From assembly GCF_001267885.1 (NCBI RefSeq), contig NZ_CP012382.1, positions 3,831,001 through 3,895,000 of the forward strand: a stretch of 64,000 bases of DNA, in the 5' to 3' direction. The notes under the pieces were generated by a model. It made no database searches, was not told where the DNA came from, and saw only the letters and a list, made by a program, of their open reading frames with translations. The DNA comes from Streptomyces ambofaciens ATCC 23877 (GTDB lineage: Bacteria > Actinomycetota > Actinomycetes > Streptomycetales > Streptomycetaceae). A program made the translations under genes and the position numbers. Positions 42,843-51,607 of this stretch are shown here, one piece after another; position 1 is the stretch's first letter; each line of letters opens with the position of its first letter.

Positions 42843-45006
42843 CGGTTTCCTTCGTGAGCCGGTCGAAGTCGGTGATCACCGGGGCGAGTCCGCCTTCGAG
42901 CCACAGGGGCTGCTGGTCGCGGTGGTGGGGCGAGCCGGGGACGCCGCAGGCACCGTGCGGCACCACCCAGCTGCTGTCCTGCCGGTCGGCCAGGTCCCAG
43001 ACGTACCGGGCGGCGGGGCCGCGTGCGGCGCGGTCGGTGAGGCCGGGCACGGCGGAGGTGCACAGCACGCAGTCGTGGTCCCCGGACAGGCCCGGCTCCT
43101 CGGCCGGGCCGGCGTCTTGGGACGGGACGGCGTCTTGGGACGGGACGGCCTCTTCGGCCGGGCCCGGTTCTCCGGACGGGCCGGACGGGCCCGGTTCCCC
43201 CGTCCGGGGGGTGGCCGGCAGCGCGCGCCAGGGGGCGAGGCGGTGGGTGTCGCCCCAGGTGCCGGCGGGCGGCCGTGCGGCCACCTCCTCCAGCGCGTCG
43301 CGGACCGCCGCGGCGCGGTCGATGCCGTACAGGTCCTCGGCGCGCAGCAGGTGTTCGAGGGCGTGTCCCACGCGCGGCAGCAGCGCGAGCCACGGCTGGA
43401 GCACCTCGGGATAGGCGGGCGGCACGGCGGCGGGGGCGAGGGACGGGTGGGCCGCCAGCCGCCGTACGACCGCTCCGCGTACGGCGGCGTAGACCGCGGC
43501 GTCGGTGCTGTCGGCGTCCATGCGCCGGTCCCAGGCGAGGAGGCGCCCGCGGAGGGCGGCGGCCTCGGGGGACAGGTCCTCCAGGGCGGCCAGGTGGTGC
43601 AGGAGGGGGCCGGCCGAGCCGAGGTGGGTGTCGGTGTGGATGGCGGACATGTCGGCGGCCGACCAGTGCTCCTTCCCGGCGAGCAGGGCGGCGATGCGGT
43701 CGGCGCGGTGCGGCGGGGCGAACTCGACGCCGAGCGGGGCGGCCGGCCCGCGCTGGTTGGCCATCACGGCGACGCCGTCGGCGAGTCCGGCGCGGGGCGG
43801 GGTGTGCCAGCCGTCCCACGCGTGGCCGGGCTCCCACGCGGGCACCGGGCGCAGGCGGTTGGACTCGGCCCGTACCGGCACGCGCCCCGCGACCCGGTGC
43901 AGCAGCCCGCCCTCGGTGTCGGCGGCCTGCACGACGTTGACCGGTTCCGCCCACGCGTCCAGGGCGCGGTCCACGTCGGCGACCCGGCGGGCCCGCAACA
44001 GCGGCAGCAGAGCGCCGAAACCGAGGTCGCCGGTGACGCGGGGCGGGTAACGCAGGCTGAGGGCGGCCGGGGTGCCGTCGTCGAGACCCTCGGGGCCGCC
44101 GGCGATCACCGGGCCGCGGTCGGTCTCGATGACCTCGACCTCGGCGGTCCCCTCCCCGGCGACGTCGATCGTCTCGGTGTGCCGGGCGGCGCGGTGCCAG
44201 GCTCCGTCGGGGCCGAGTGCCTCGACACCGGCGCCGGTGCGGCGCAGTCGCTCGCGGTAGAGGTCCTGGTAGTCGGCCATGGCGTTGGTGATGGCCCAGG
44301 CGACCGTGCCGGTGTGGCCGAAGTGGGCGATGCCGGGGACGCCGGGCACGGCGAGGCCGACGACGTCGAACTCCGGGCAGGACAGGTGGATCTGCTGGTA
44401 GACGCCGGGGTCCTCGATCCAGCGGTGCGGGTCGCCGGCGATGACCGCGTGCCCGGTGACGGTCCGCTCGCCGCTCACCAGCCACCCGTTGCTGCCGGCG
44501 GTGCCGGGGCCGTCGGTGGCGAAGAGCGCGACGGCCTCCGGACCGAGGTGCGCGGTGATGTGCTCGCGCCAGAGCTTGGCGGGGAAGCCGGCGAAGAGGA
44601 CGTGCGTGGCGAGCCAGACGCCGAGCGGCGTCCAGGGCTCCCAGCGGCCGGGGGCGAGGCCGGTGCGCGCGAACTCGGGGGAGGGTTCCTTTTCGGCCAG
44701 CCCCTCGTTGACACCGTCCACGTACGACCGCACCCAGGCGGCCGTCTCCGGGTCGTTCTCCGCCAGGGCGGTGAAGCAGCGGCGGGCGGTGTCGGCGAGC
44801 CGGGCCCGCCGGGCGAACCGGTCCCACGACAGGGCCTCGGGTCCGAGGAAGGACGCGGAGGTGCCCTGGGCGCGGTGCCGCTCGACCTCCAGCTGCCAGG
44901 CCCGGTCGCGGGCGGTCACCCGGCCCTGGGCGCGGGCGAGTTCGCCCACGCTGCCCGCGCGCAGGTGCGGGATTCCCCAGGCGTCGCGGTAGGTCTCGGC
45001 GCTCAC
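42835..45006 (-). CDS. Penicillin acylase family Ntn hydrolase
   Basis: About 723 residues from the GTG at 45006. The precursor has an alpha region (YRDAWGIPHLRAGSVGELA), a spacer, and the beta chain starting at the autoprocessing site TAGSNGWLVSGERT, where Ser172 becomes the N-terminal nucleophile. Later conserved elements include VIAGDPHRWI and FGHTGTVAWAITN. No signal peptide is visible, unlike most secreted acylases. Amide substrate unknown; in context it may remove or swap a fatty acyl or formyl group on a siderophore. The promoter contains a perfect iron box. Confidence 0.87.
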   Translation of the reverse strand: MSAETYRDAWGIPHLRAGSVGELARAQGRVTARDRAWQLEVERHRAQGTSASFLGPEALSWDRFARRARLADTARRCFTALAENDPETAAWVRSYVDGVNEGLAEKEPSPEFARTGLAPGRWEPWTPLGVWLATHVLFAGFPAKLWREHITAHLGPEAVALFATDGPGTAGSNGWLVSGERTVTGHAVIAGDPHRWIEDPGVYQQIHLSCPEFDVVGLAVPGVPGIAHFGHTGTVAWAITNAMADYQDLYRERLRRTGAGVEALGPDGAWHRAARHTETIDVAGEGTAEVEVIETDRGPVIAGGPEGLDDGTPAALSLRYPPRVTGDLGFGALLPLLRARRVADVDRALDAWAEPVNVVQAADTEGGLLHRVAGRVPVRAESNRLRPVPAWEPGHAWDGWHTPPRAGLADGVAVMANQRGPAAPLGVEFAPPHRADRIAALLAGKEHWSAADMSAIHTDTHLGSAGPLLHHLAALEDLSPEAAALRGRLLAWDRRMDADSTDAAVYAAVRGAVVRRLAAHPSLAPAAVPPAYPEVLQPWLALLPRVGHALEHLLRAEDLYGIDRAAAVRDALEEVAARPPAGTWGDTHRLAPWRALPATPRTGEPGPSGPSGEPGPAEEAVPSQDAVPSQDAGPAEEPGLSGDHDCVLCTSAVPGLTDRAARGPAARYVWDLADRQDSSWVVPHGACGVPGSPHHRDQQPLWLEGGLAPVITDFDRLTKETDV

Positions 45007-45026
45007 CCCTGTGCCTCTACTTTCCT

Positions 45027-45045
45027 TTAGGTTAGGCTCACCTAA
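45027..45045. promoter_or_regulatory. Iron box (DmdR/IdeR operator)
   Basis: TTAGGTTAGGCTCACCTAA is exactly the Streptomyces iron-box consensus bound by the Fe(II)-dependent repressor DmdR1. It sits between the divergent acylase operon (start 45006) and the siderophore-interacting protein gene (start 45089), so iron should repress both. Confidence 0.92.
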
Positions 45046-45088
45046 GTCTTGAGTCGTGGCCGAATAGTACGTGAAGGGTGAAGAAAAG

Positions 45089-45817
45089 ATGAGGCAGGGG
45101 CGGGGTTGGGAGGGCGCGGTCCTCAAGCTGATGCGGGGCAAGGACTTCGAGTTCACGGTGACGGACGTGGAGGACGTGACTCCGGACTTCCGGCGGCTGC
45201 GTCTGGCCGACGGCGGCATGCTGGCGGCGACCGGCGTCCACCCCACGATGTGGGTGCGGCTGTGGTTCGACGACGCGGGCAAGCCGCACCAGCGGGCCTA
45301 CACGCTGGTCGACCCCGACCCGGCGACCGGCACCTTCGGCATGGAGTTCGCGCTGCACGAGGGGTGCGCCAGCGACTGGGCCCGGGCGGCGAAGCCGGGA
45401 GACACCGTCGAGGCGACGGTCCAGGGCACCGGCTTCGAGGTGCCGCAGCCGCTGCCCTCACGCCTCTTCGCGGTCGCGGACCCGGCGTCCCTGCCCGCCC
45501 TCAACTCGCTCCTGGACGCGCTGGGACCCGTCCCCGCGACGATCTGGTTCGAGGGCGGCGGCGCGGACGACGGCCTGCCCTTCCGCACCGACCCCGCCCG
45601 GCACGAGGTCCGCACGGTCCCGCGCCGCGACGCGGGTGCCCATCTGGTCGCCCAGGTGAAGGAGGCCCTGCCGGAGCTGCTGCGGGCCACCCCCGAGCCG
45701 TACGTCTGGATCGCCTGCGACACGGCGACGACACGGGCGCTGGCGGCGTTCGCCCGCAAGGAGCTGGGCGTGCCCAAGCAGCGGGTGAACGCGCTGGGGT
45801 ACTGGCGCGCGACCTGA
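45089..45817 (+). CDS. Siderophore-interacting protein (FAD-binding ferric-siderophore reductase)
   Basis: About 242 residues from the ATG at 45089; a GTG at 45071 is an alternative. FAD-binding RAYTLVDPDPATG with the R-x-Y-T-L motif near residue 75, and SIP-type C-terminal IACDTATTRALAAFARKELG and RVNALGYWR. These enzymes reduce Fe(III)-siderophores in the cytoplasm to release iron. Divergent from the acylase operon with a shared iron box. Confidence 0.92.
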   Translation: MRQGRGWEGAVLKLMRGKDFEFTVTDVEDVTPDFRRLRLADGGMLAATGVHPTMWVRLWFDDAGKPHQRAYTLVDPDPATGTFGMEFALHEGCASDWARAAKPGDTVEATVQGTGFEVPQPLPSRLFAVADPASLPALNSLLDALGPVPATIWFEGGGADDGLPFRTDPARHEVRTVPRRDAGAHLVAQVKEALPELLRATPEPYVWIACDTATTRALAAFARKELGVPKQRVNALGYWRAT

Positions 45818-45857
45818 GCCCGCACGCGCCCTCACCCGGGGACCGGTGCGGGTCGCG

Positions 45858-45933
45858 CGTTCTCCCCGGGGACCCGCGCGTGACGCACGTTCACCCCGGG
45901 GCCCACGCGTGACGCACGTTCTCCCCGGGGACC
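45858..45933. repeat. Three tandem 29-30 bp repeats
   Basis: Core CGTTCTCCCCGGGGACC at 45858, 45888 (two changes) and 45917, each flanked by CGCGTGACGCA-like sequence. Each core holds the palindrome CCCCGGGG. The array lies between the SIP gene and the HhH-GPD gene. Confidence 0.75.
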
Positions 45934-45971
45934 GGCGAGCGCCCCGGTTCCGCACGCGCGATCATCGGGGC

Positions 45972-46574
45972 ATGGACGTCACACTTCACCTCGCCCAGGA
46001 CCCGGAGGCCGACGAGCTCCTCGGCCGCAGTCCGCTCGCCGCGCTGGTCGGCATGCTGCTCGACCAGCAAGTTCCCATGGAGTGGGCGTTCAAGGGCCCG
46101 TCGACCATCGCCCGGCGCATGGGGGCGGAGGACCTGGACGCGCACGACATCGCGGCCCACGACCCGGAGGCCTTCGCCGCCCTGCTCTCCGAGAAGCCGG
46201 CCGTGCACCGCTACCCGGGGTCCATGGCGGGCCGCGTCCAGCAGCTGTGCCGGTACCTCGTCGACACCTACGACGGTGACGCCGAGGCGGTCTGGCGGGG
46301 CGTGGACAGCGGCAAGGAGCTGCTGAAGCGGCTCCAGGAACTGCCGGGCTTCGGCAGGCAGAAGGCCCAGATCTTCCTCGCCCTGCTCGGCAAGCAGCTC
46401 GGCGTCCGCCCCGAGGGCTGGCGCGAGGCGGCGGGCGACTACGGTGACTCCGGCTCCTTCCGGTCCGTCGCCGACATCACCGGGCCGGAGTCCCTGACCA
46501 AGGTGCGCGCCCACAAGCAGGAGATGAAGGCGGCGGCCAAGGCGGCGAAGGCCGCGAAGGCCGCCGACAAGTAG
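45972..46574 (+). CDS. HhH-GPD-type base-excision DNA repair protein
   Basis: 200 residues from ATG 45972. Contains the helix-hairpin-helix with the Lys-type glycosylase pattern LQELPGFGRQKAQIFLALLGKQ near residue 120, and a long helix MLLDQQVPMEWAFKGPSTIARR near residue 35, as in HhH-GPD superfamily proteins. The tail is Lys/Ala-rich. The exact lesion is unknown; it lacks the iron-sulfur Cys loop. Confidence 0.87.
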   Translation: MDVTLHLAQDPEADELLGRSPLAALVGMLLDQQVPMEWAFKGPSTIARRMGAEDLDAHDIAAHDPEAFAALLSEKPAVHRYPGSMAGRVQQLCRYLVDTYDGDAEAVWRGVDSGKELLKRLQELPGFGRQKAQIFLALLGKQLGVRPEGWREAAGDYGDSGSFRSVADITGPESLTKVRAHKQEMKAAAKAAKAAKAADK

Positions 46575-46816
46575 CCGGACCGCCCACGACGCCCCGAACG
46601 GACCCGGCGGCAGCGGCCGACGGCACGGGCCCGCGTTCCCGCCCCGCCGCCTGGCGCGGGGGCGGGCCGCCGTCGCCGGTCCGAGGCGGTACCGGGGGGG
46701 GGGCGGCACGCTCCGCCGCAGGTGGCACCCCGCGGCGGAGGGGGCGGCACGGGCCGCATCAGTCCGGTGGACCGTCTCAGGTGGCAGGGCCCGTGGGGGC
46801 GCTCCCAGCATGGAGC

Positions 46817-47494
46817 ATGACCGAGCCACCGAGCGGGTCCCCCGGGGGACAGCCGTACGACGATCGCGGGGTGCACGCCCGGCACGGCACGCGCACGCCG
46901 ACCGCCGGGCCGCACGAGCCCGAACCGGCCCTCGAAGGGCCCCTGCACCTGCTGTCCCGCACCGCCTGGCGGACCGTGCTGCTCACCGGGGCCGCCTCGC
47001 TCGTCCTGGGCGTGCTGGTCCTGGTCTGGCCGGGTGCCTCGCTGCGCGCCGCCGGGGTGCTCTTCGGCCTCTACCTCGTGGTCAGCGGCGTCCTCCAACT
47101 GGCCGCCGCCTTCGGCACGCACCGGACGACCTCCCTGCGGGTCCTCGCCTTCATCAGCGGCGCCGTGTCGATCCTGCTCGGCCTGTTCTGCTTCCGCGGC
47201 CCGCTGCAGTCGGTGCTGCTCCTCGCCCTGTGGATCGGCATCGGCTGGCTCTTCCGGGGCGTGACCCAGATCGTGGCCGCGGTCCACGATCCCGCGATGC
47301 CCGCGCGTGGCTGGCACGTGTTCCTCGGCGTGGTCACCGTGGCCGCCGGCATCGTCCTGATCGACTCGCCGGTCGAATCGGCCGCCGTCCTCATGCTGAT
47401 CGGCGGCTGGTGGCTCGTCGCCGTCGGCGTGGTCGAGATCGTCACGTCGGTGCGCCTGCGCGGGCGCGCCGACCGGGTTCCGCGCACGCTGTGA
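46817..47494 (+). CDS. HdeD-like DUF308 membrane protein
   Basis: 225 residues from ATG 46817. After a Pro-rich 50-residue N terminus, six regularly spaced helices make three DUF308-type pairs (LTGAASLVLGVLVLVWPGAS, ISGAVSILLGLFCFRGPLQS, LGVVTVAAGIVLIDSPVES). HdeD proteins are linked to acid resistance in enterics; here the role is unknown. Confidence 0.87.
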   Translation: MTEPPSGSPGGQPYDDRGVHARHGTRTPTAGPHEPEPALEGPLHLLSRTAWRTVLLTGAASLVLGVLVLVWPGASLRAAGVLFGLYLVVSGVLQLAAAFGTHRTTSLRVLAFISGAVSILLGLFCFRGPLQSVLLLALWIGIGWLFRGVTQIVAAVHDPAMPARGWHVFLGVVTVAAGIVLIDSPVESAAVLMLIGGWWLVAVGVVEIVTSVRLRGRADRVPRTL

Positions 47495-47585
47495 ACGCCG
47501 CCCGCGCCGACCGGCCCCGCGCCGCGCGAGGGGTTCTCGTGCCGGCTCGACGGCCGGTGCGCGCCCGGAGGGGACACGACCTGCC

Positions 47586-48050
47586 GTGAGTCCCGCACCG
47601 CACGCCACCGTCCGCGCCGCCACCGCCACCACCGTCCGCGCCGCACGCGCCGGACGGACGGCGCGCGCGGGTCGGACGGCGCGCACCGCTCGGACGGCGC
47701 GCGCGGGAAGGCCCGTACGCTCCTCGCGCCGCCGCACGGCCTGTCTGCGGGTCCTGGTCCTGCTGCTCGCCCTGGTCGTGCCGTGCACGCACGCGACGGC
47801 CCAGGCCCCGCCGGTCGCCGCGGCGGCCGGCGTGAGCGGGGGAACCACGGGCGGCGGCGCGGCCGGCGAGTACGACCACCTCGACACCGCCCTGCGCACA
47901 CCTGCCCGCGGCGGCCGCCGCGCCGTCGTCACCCGGTCGGCCCCGTCGGCCGGCCTCCGCGTCCCCGGCCCCCACACGCTCCCGCCCTCCGTCGTGGCCG
48001 GACCGCCGCCCGCCTCGCGCGGCCCGCGCTCCGTGGTCCTGCGCTGCTGA
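47586..48050 (+). CDS. Arg/Ala-rich small membrane or secreted protein
   Basis: 154 residues from a GTG. The first 55 residues are repetitive Arg/Ala/Thr (RAARAGRTARAG). One hydrophobic helix follows (LRVLVLLLALVVPCTHATAQ), resembling a signal peptide with an Ala-x-Ala-like end, then a Gly/Pro-rich tail. No known family. The frame has good third-position bias, but low complexity makes the call moderate. Confidence 0.5.
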   Translation: MSPAPHATVRAATATTVRAARAGRTARAGRTARTARTARAGRPVRSSRRRTACLRVLVLLLALVVPCTHATAQAPPVAAAAGVSGGTTGGGAAGEYDHLDTALRTPARGGRRAVVTRSAPSAGLRVPGPHTLPPSVVAGPPPASRGPRSVVLRC

Positions 48051-48148
48051 CGGGGCCGGACCGGCCCGCCGCGCCGGTCCACCGGCCCTCCGCCCGCACG
48101 CGGAGCGCCCCGCCACGGAACACGGAACACGGAACGAGGAGCCCACCC

Positions 48149-48286
48149 ATGCTCGACGACCCCTACGCCGTCCTGCGCGCCCTCCTGCGCGCCGAGGCCG
48201 CCCGCCGCACCCCCGAGTCCCGCACCGGCGGCCCGCAGGCCCCGAGCGAACCCCGGCCGCCCGCGCGAGAAGGGGGACGTGACTGA
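48149..48286 (+). CDS. Small protein (45 aa), unknown
   Basis: ATG 48149 with an excellent ACGAGGAG ribosome site seven bases upstream. Encodes LDDPYAVLRALLRAEAARRT, a helical start, then a Pro-rich tail. Conserved-looking start and ribosome site support it; no function is known. Confidence 0.45.
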   Translation: MLDDPYAVLRALLRAEAARRTPESRTGGPQAPSEPRPPAREGGRD

Positions 48287-48539
48287 CGCGGCGGCCCCGC
48301 GGCGGGGCGGGTCCGGTACCGGCTCCGCCGCCGACAGCACGCCCGGCGGCACGCCGACAGCACGCCAGCAGCACGCCAGCAGCGCGCCGACGGAACGCCC
48401 GCCGGCGCGCACGAGTACGCCGACGAGGTGGTCCCTCGCCGGCCGCCCTCCCCGTTTGCCCCGTTTACGGCGTCATTTCCGGCGCCGCACTGCGGCGCCA
48501 TGGCTGCGCCCGCCGCGTCTCGGCCGGTAGGCTTTCCGT

Positions 48540-48836
48540 GTGATCTTCAAGCGCATCGGAAACGGCCGGCCGTACCCCGACCACGGCCGGGAGAGCACCC
48601 GGCAGTGGGCGGACGTCGCGCCGCGCCCGGTCCGCCTCGATCAGCTCGTGACGACCAAGGGCCAGCTCGACCTGGAGACACTCCTCGCCGAGGACTCCAC
48701 CTTCTACGGCGACCTCTTCGCGCACGTCGTGAAGTGGCAGGGCGACCTGTACCTGGAGGACGGCCTGCACCGCGCGGTGCGCGCGGCGCTCCAGCAGCGT
48801 CAGGTGCTGCACGCGCGGGTCCTCGAACTCGACTGA
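48540..48836 (+). CDS. VapB-like orphan antitoxin family protein
   Basis: 98 residues from a GTG. MIFKRIGNGRPYPDHGREST, then RPVRLDQLVTTKGQLDLETLL, VKWQGDLYLEDGLHRAVRAAL. Such Streptomyces proteins are commonly labelled VapB-family antitoxins. No PIN-domain toxin is encoded next to it, so a toxin-antitoxin role is doubtful. Confidence 0.8.
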   Translation: MIFKRIGNGRPYPDHGRESTRQWADVAPRPVRLDQLVTTKGQLDLETLLAEDSTFYGDLFAHVVKWQGDLYLEDGLHRAVRAALQQRQVLHARVLELD

Positions 48837-48959
48837 CCGGCGCCCTCGAAGGCCCCGTGCCCTTCCCGCTTGACCCTTTCGGGTTGCATTGCGGTGAACC
48901 TCGGAACGCCTGCTGATCATCTAATAGGCATCGCCGCCCGGGCGCACTACGCTGCGCTC

Positions 48960-49604
48960 ATGAGCATGCTCACTCCCCCTGGCATGGGCGGCCAGTACAA
49001 GATCACGGGGGACAAGTACCCGCGGATGCGACCGGCCCGACGGCGCGGCAGGTTCGCGGTGGCCGCCGTCGCCTGCGTCACCGTGCTGGGGCTGCTCGGC
49101 TGGGGCACGCTGCAGCTCATCGACGTCTTCACCGGCGGTGACAAGGCCTCCGCGATCGGGGCCGGAGCGGACTGCCGGACGACCGTCGCGAAGGCGAGTC
49201 CCTCGCCCGCCGCCGTGGCCGTGCCGAAGCCGGCCCAGGTCACCGTCAACGTGCTCAACGCCACGACCCGCGGCGGCCTGGCCCAGAAGACGGCCGACGA
49301 GCTGAAGAAGCGCGGCTTCCGCGTCGGCGACGTGGGCAACGCGCCCAAGGAGTACGACAAGAAGGTCAAGGGCGCCGGCGTCCTGCTCGGCCCGGCCGCG
49401 TCCCTGAAGAGCGCGCTGCCCGTGCTCGGCACCCAGCTTCCCGGGGCCGAACGCCGTGGCGAGGCGGCCCGCAAGGGCACCGCCGTCGACCTGATCATCG
49501 GCGACGGCTTCAGGGAACTGGCGCGGCGGGCGGACGCCGACGCGGCGCTGGCGAGGCTGAGCGCGCCGCGCACGACGACCGCCGCGGAGAAGAAGAGCTG
49601 CTGA
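48960..49604 (+). CDS. LytR C-terminal domain membrane protein
   Basis: 214 residues from ATG 48960. One helix (FAVAAVACVTVLGLLGWGTLQLI) near residues 32-54, then an extracellular LytR_C domain: VTVNVLNATTRGGLAQKTAD, KKRGFRVGDVGNAP, and VDLIIGDGF. LytR_C domains accompany cell-wall polymer ligases. No Shine-Dalgarno is present and a TACGCT -10 ends six bases before the ATG, so the message is probably leaderless. Confidence 0.88.
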   Translation: MSMLTPPGMGGQYKITGDKYPRMRPARRRGRFAVAAVACVTVLGLLGWGTLQLIDVFTGGDKASAIGAGADCRTTVAKASPSPAAVAVPKPAQVTVNVLNATTRGGLAQKTADELKKRGFRVGDVGNAPKEYDKKVKGAGVLLGPAASLKSALPVLGTQLPGAERRGEAARKGTAVDLIIGDGFRELARRADADAALARLSAPRTTTAAEKKSC

Positions 49605-49631
49605 GGCAGCCGGAGGAGCGGGAGCGGCCTA

Positions 49632-50267
49632 CTACTCGGCCGACCCGTACATCCGGTCCCCCGCGTCGCCGAGGCCCGGCACGATGTAGCCGTGCTCGTT
49701 GAGCCGCTCGTCGACCGAGGCCGTCACGACCGTCACCGGGGTGCCGGCCAGCTCGCGCTCCATGAGTTCGACGCCCTCGGGAGCGGCGAGCAGCACCACC
49801 GCCGTCACGTCGTCGGCGCCGCGCTTGATGAGCTCCTGGATCGAGGCGACCAGGGTGCCGCCCGTGGCCAGCATCGGGTCCAGGACGTACACCTGGCGTC
49901 CGGAGAGATCCTCCGGCATACGGGTGGCGTACGTGGAGGCCTGCAGCGTCTCCTCGTTGCGGATCATCCCGAGGAAGCCCACCTCGGCGGTCGGCAGCAG
50001 CCGGACCATGCCGTCGAGCATGCCGAGACCGGCGCGCAGGATCGGCACCACCAGGGGGCGCGGGTGGGAGAGCTTGACGCCGGTGGTCTGCGAGACCGGC
50101 GTGTGGATGTCGACCTGTTCGGTGCGCACGTCGCGCGTGGCCTCGTAGGCGAGCAGGGTGACCAGCTCGTCGGCGAGACGGCGGAAGGTCGCGGAGTCGG
50201 TGCGCTGGTCGCGCAGCGTGGTGAGCTTGTGGGCGACCAGAGGGTGGTCGACGACGTGGAGACGCAT
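49632..50267 (-). CDS. upp: Uracil phosphoribosyltransferase
   Basis: 211 residues from ATG 50267. Makes UMP from uracil and PRPP (pyrimidine salvage). [39 protein letters not shown]-binding [14 protein letters not shown] and the C-terminal uracil-binding [19 protein letters not shown] are all present. Converges on the LytR_C gene. Confidence 0.97.
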   Translation of the reverse strand: MRLHVVDHPLVAHKLTTLRDQRTDSATFRRLADELVTLLAYEATRDVRTEQVDIHTPVSQTTGVKLSHPRPLVVPILRAGLGMLDGMVRLLPTAEVGFLGMIRNEETLQASTYATRMPEDLSGRQVYVLDPMLATGGTLVASIQELIKRGADDVTAVVLLAAPEGVELMERELAGTPVTVVTASVDERLNEHGYIVPGLGDAGDRMYGSAE

Positions 50268-50407
50268 GTCCACCACAGTAACCGGGCCCCATGGGGCCGG
50301 CGTCCCCGCGCCCGCGGACGGGCCCCGCACACGGCCGCGCTCGTCCGCGGGCGTCAAACCCCCCGGCCCGGGGAAGGGGGAAGGGACGGACGCTGGGTGG
50401 TGAGACT

Positions 50408-50638
50408 GTGCCTGACCGGGACTTCCACAACACGCCGTCCCCCGGCGACGAGCCGGGGACGACGCGCGGGACGGAGCGGAGTACGGAGCCGGAACGGGAG
50501 GCCGAACGCCGTCGGCGACGGGCCCAGTTCCTGCGCGACCTCGCGGAGGCCCGGGAACTGCGGGACCGCGTGCAGCCGCGCCGCGCCAAGACCGCCCGGC
50601 TGCGCCACGCCATGCGCATGCGCACCTTCCGCTGGTAA
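50408..50638 (+). CDS. Small Arg/Glu-rich protein (76 aa)
   Basis: From a GTG at 50408: [20 protein letters not shown], then a highly charged helix ([20 protein letters not shown]) and [10 protein letters not shown]. No known domain. Its sequence character and position between upp and the tadA locus match a conserved Streptomyces small protein as I remember it. Confidence 0.6.
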   Translation: MPDRDFHNTPSPGDEPGTTRGTERSTEPEREAERRRRRAQFLRDLAEARELRDRVQPRRAKTARLRHAMRMRTFRW

Positions 50639-50945
50639 CCCCCGGCCCGGCCGGGGGCGGATCCCACGCCGCGCCGACGTCACGGCGGCGGCGTACGCGG
50701 GCGCGGCGGGAATCCGCGTACGATCCGCACGTGGCGGCGACGAGAGCGCTGATGGACGGCCACCCGGGTAGGTACTCCCGGGAGGTGGATCGAAACTGCC
50801 GGACACAGGGCGCCGAAGACATCCCCTGAGGGCCTTGTTTCTGCCACGATTCCGAGTGGGTGGGCTCGGAGCACCGCTCCCCCACCCGCAGCCTCCGCCG
50901 GGGGGACCCCCAACCGGCACGCCTATGACCAGTGGGAGAGTCACG
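50639..50945. other. Structured leader region upstream of the TadA-associated gene
   Basis: 307 bp without a gene. It contains a terminator stem CCCCCGG/CCGGGGG (50639-50657) for the upstream gene. Three inverted repeats follow: CACCCGGG...CCCGGGAGGTG (50761-50787), GGGTGGG-ctc-GGAGC-acc-GCTCC-CCCACCC (50858-50887), and GCCGG...CCGGC around GGGGGGACCCCC (50897-50918). The latter three could form a folded 5' leader of the next gene. No known riboswitch is recognised. Confidence 0.5.
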
Positions 50946-51494
50946 GTGTACTTCGCCGCACTGCTCGCGCGCACCGAAGACGGATGGGTAGCGAGCGACA
51001 CTGAGCTCGACGATGTGGAGACCCTGTCGGATCTGGCCGACCTGGCCCGGGAAGCCTCTCCCGACGAGGACACGGTGCTCGTGCTGATCGAGCAGGAGGA
51101 CGCGTGGTTCGGAGTCGTCCGGGTGGACGGCGAGGAGGACCCCCGTATCTACGTTTCGGACGCTGCCGCGGCCGCCCGCAGCAGCTACGGCGAGATCCTG
51201 CTCACCGACGAGCTGCTCGGCCGGGACCCCGGTGACGACGGCGCCGACCTCGACGCCCTCGACCTCGACGGTACGGAGGACGGTGAGTCCGACGACGAGG
51301 ACGAGGACGGTGCCGACGGCGGTGACGCCGCCGCCGGCACCGCGGAGGCCGTGCCGCACGGGCCGGTCGGTGACGCCGAGGTCCTCGACGACCTCGGGCT
51401 GAGCGAGAAGGAACTGCGCTCGATGTCCGGGGACGCGGTCGGTGAGATCGCCGAGGCCCTGGGTGCCTCCGAGGTCCTGGAGACCGTCCGCTGA
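50946..51494 (+). CDS. tRNA adenosine deaminase-associated protein
   Basis: 182 residues from a GTG with GGGAG upstream. [40 protein letters not shown], then a very acidic Asp/Glu-rich stretch (residues 100-130) and a Leu-rich C-terminal helix. This family is named for its constant position beside tadA in actinobacteria; its biochemical role is unknown. Confidence 0.87.
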   Translation: MYFAALLARTEDGWVASDTELDDVETLSDLADLAREASPDEDTVLVLIEQEDAWFGVVRVDGEEDPRIYVSDAAAAARSSYGEILLTDELLGRDPGDDGADLDALDLDGTEDGESDDEDEDGADGGDAAAGTAEAVPHGPVGDAEVLDDLGLSEKELRSMSGDAVGEIAEALGASEVLETVR

Positions 51495-51607
51495 CCGCGC
51501 CGGCCGAGGAGGGCCCGGGCAGCCCGGCACCGGGGACGACACCGGAGAGGGCACGGCCCGACCACTCCGTACCGCCCGATCCCGTACGTGACCGGTGGCG
51601 GGCCGCG

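Noticed and set aside
50761..50918. c-di-AMP (ydaO) riboswitch
   Set aside because: The GGGGGGACCCCC stretch is reminiscent, but the conserved ydaO junction sequences are not there.
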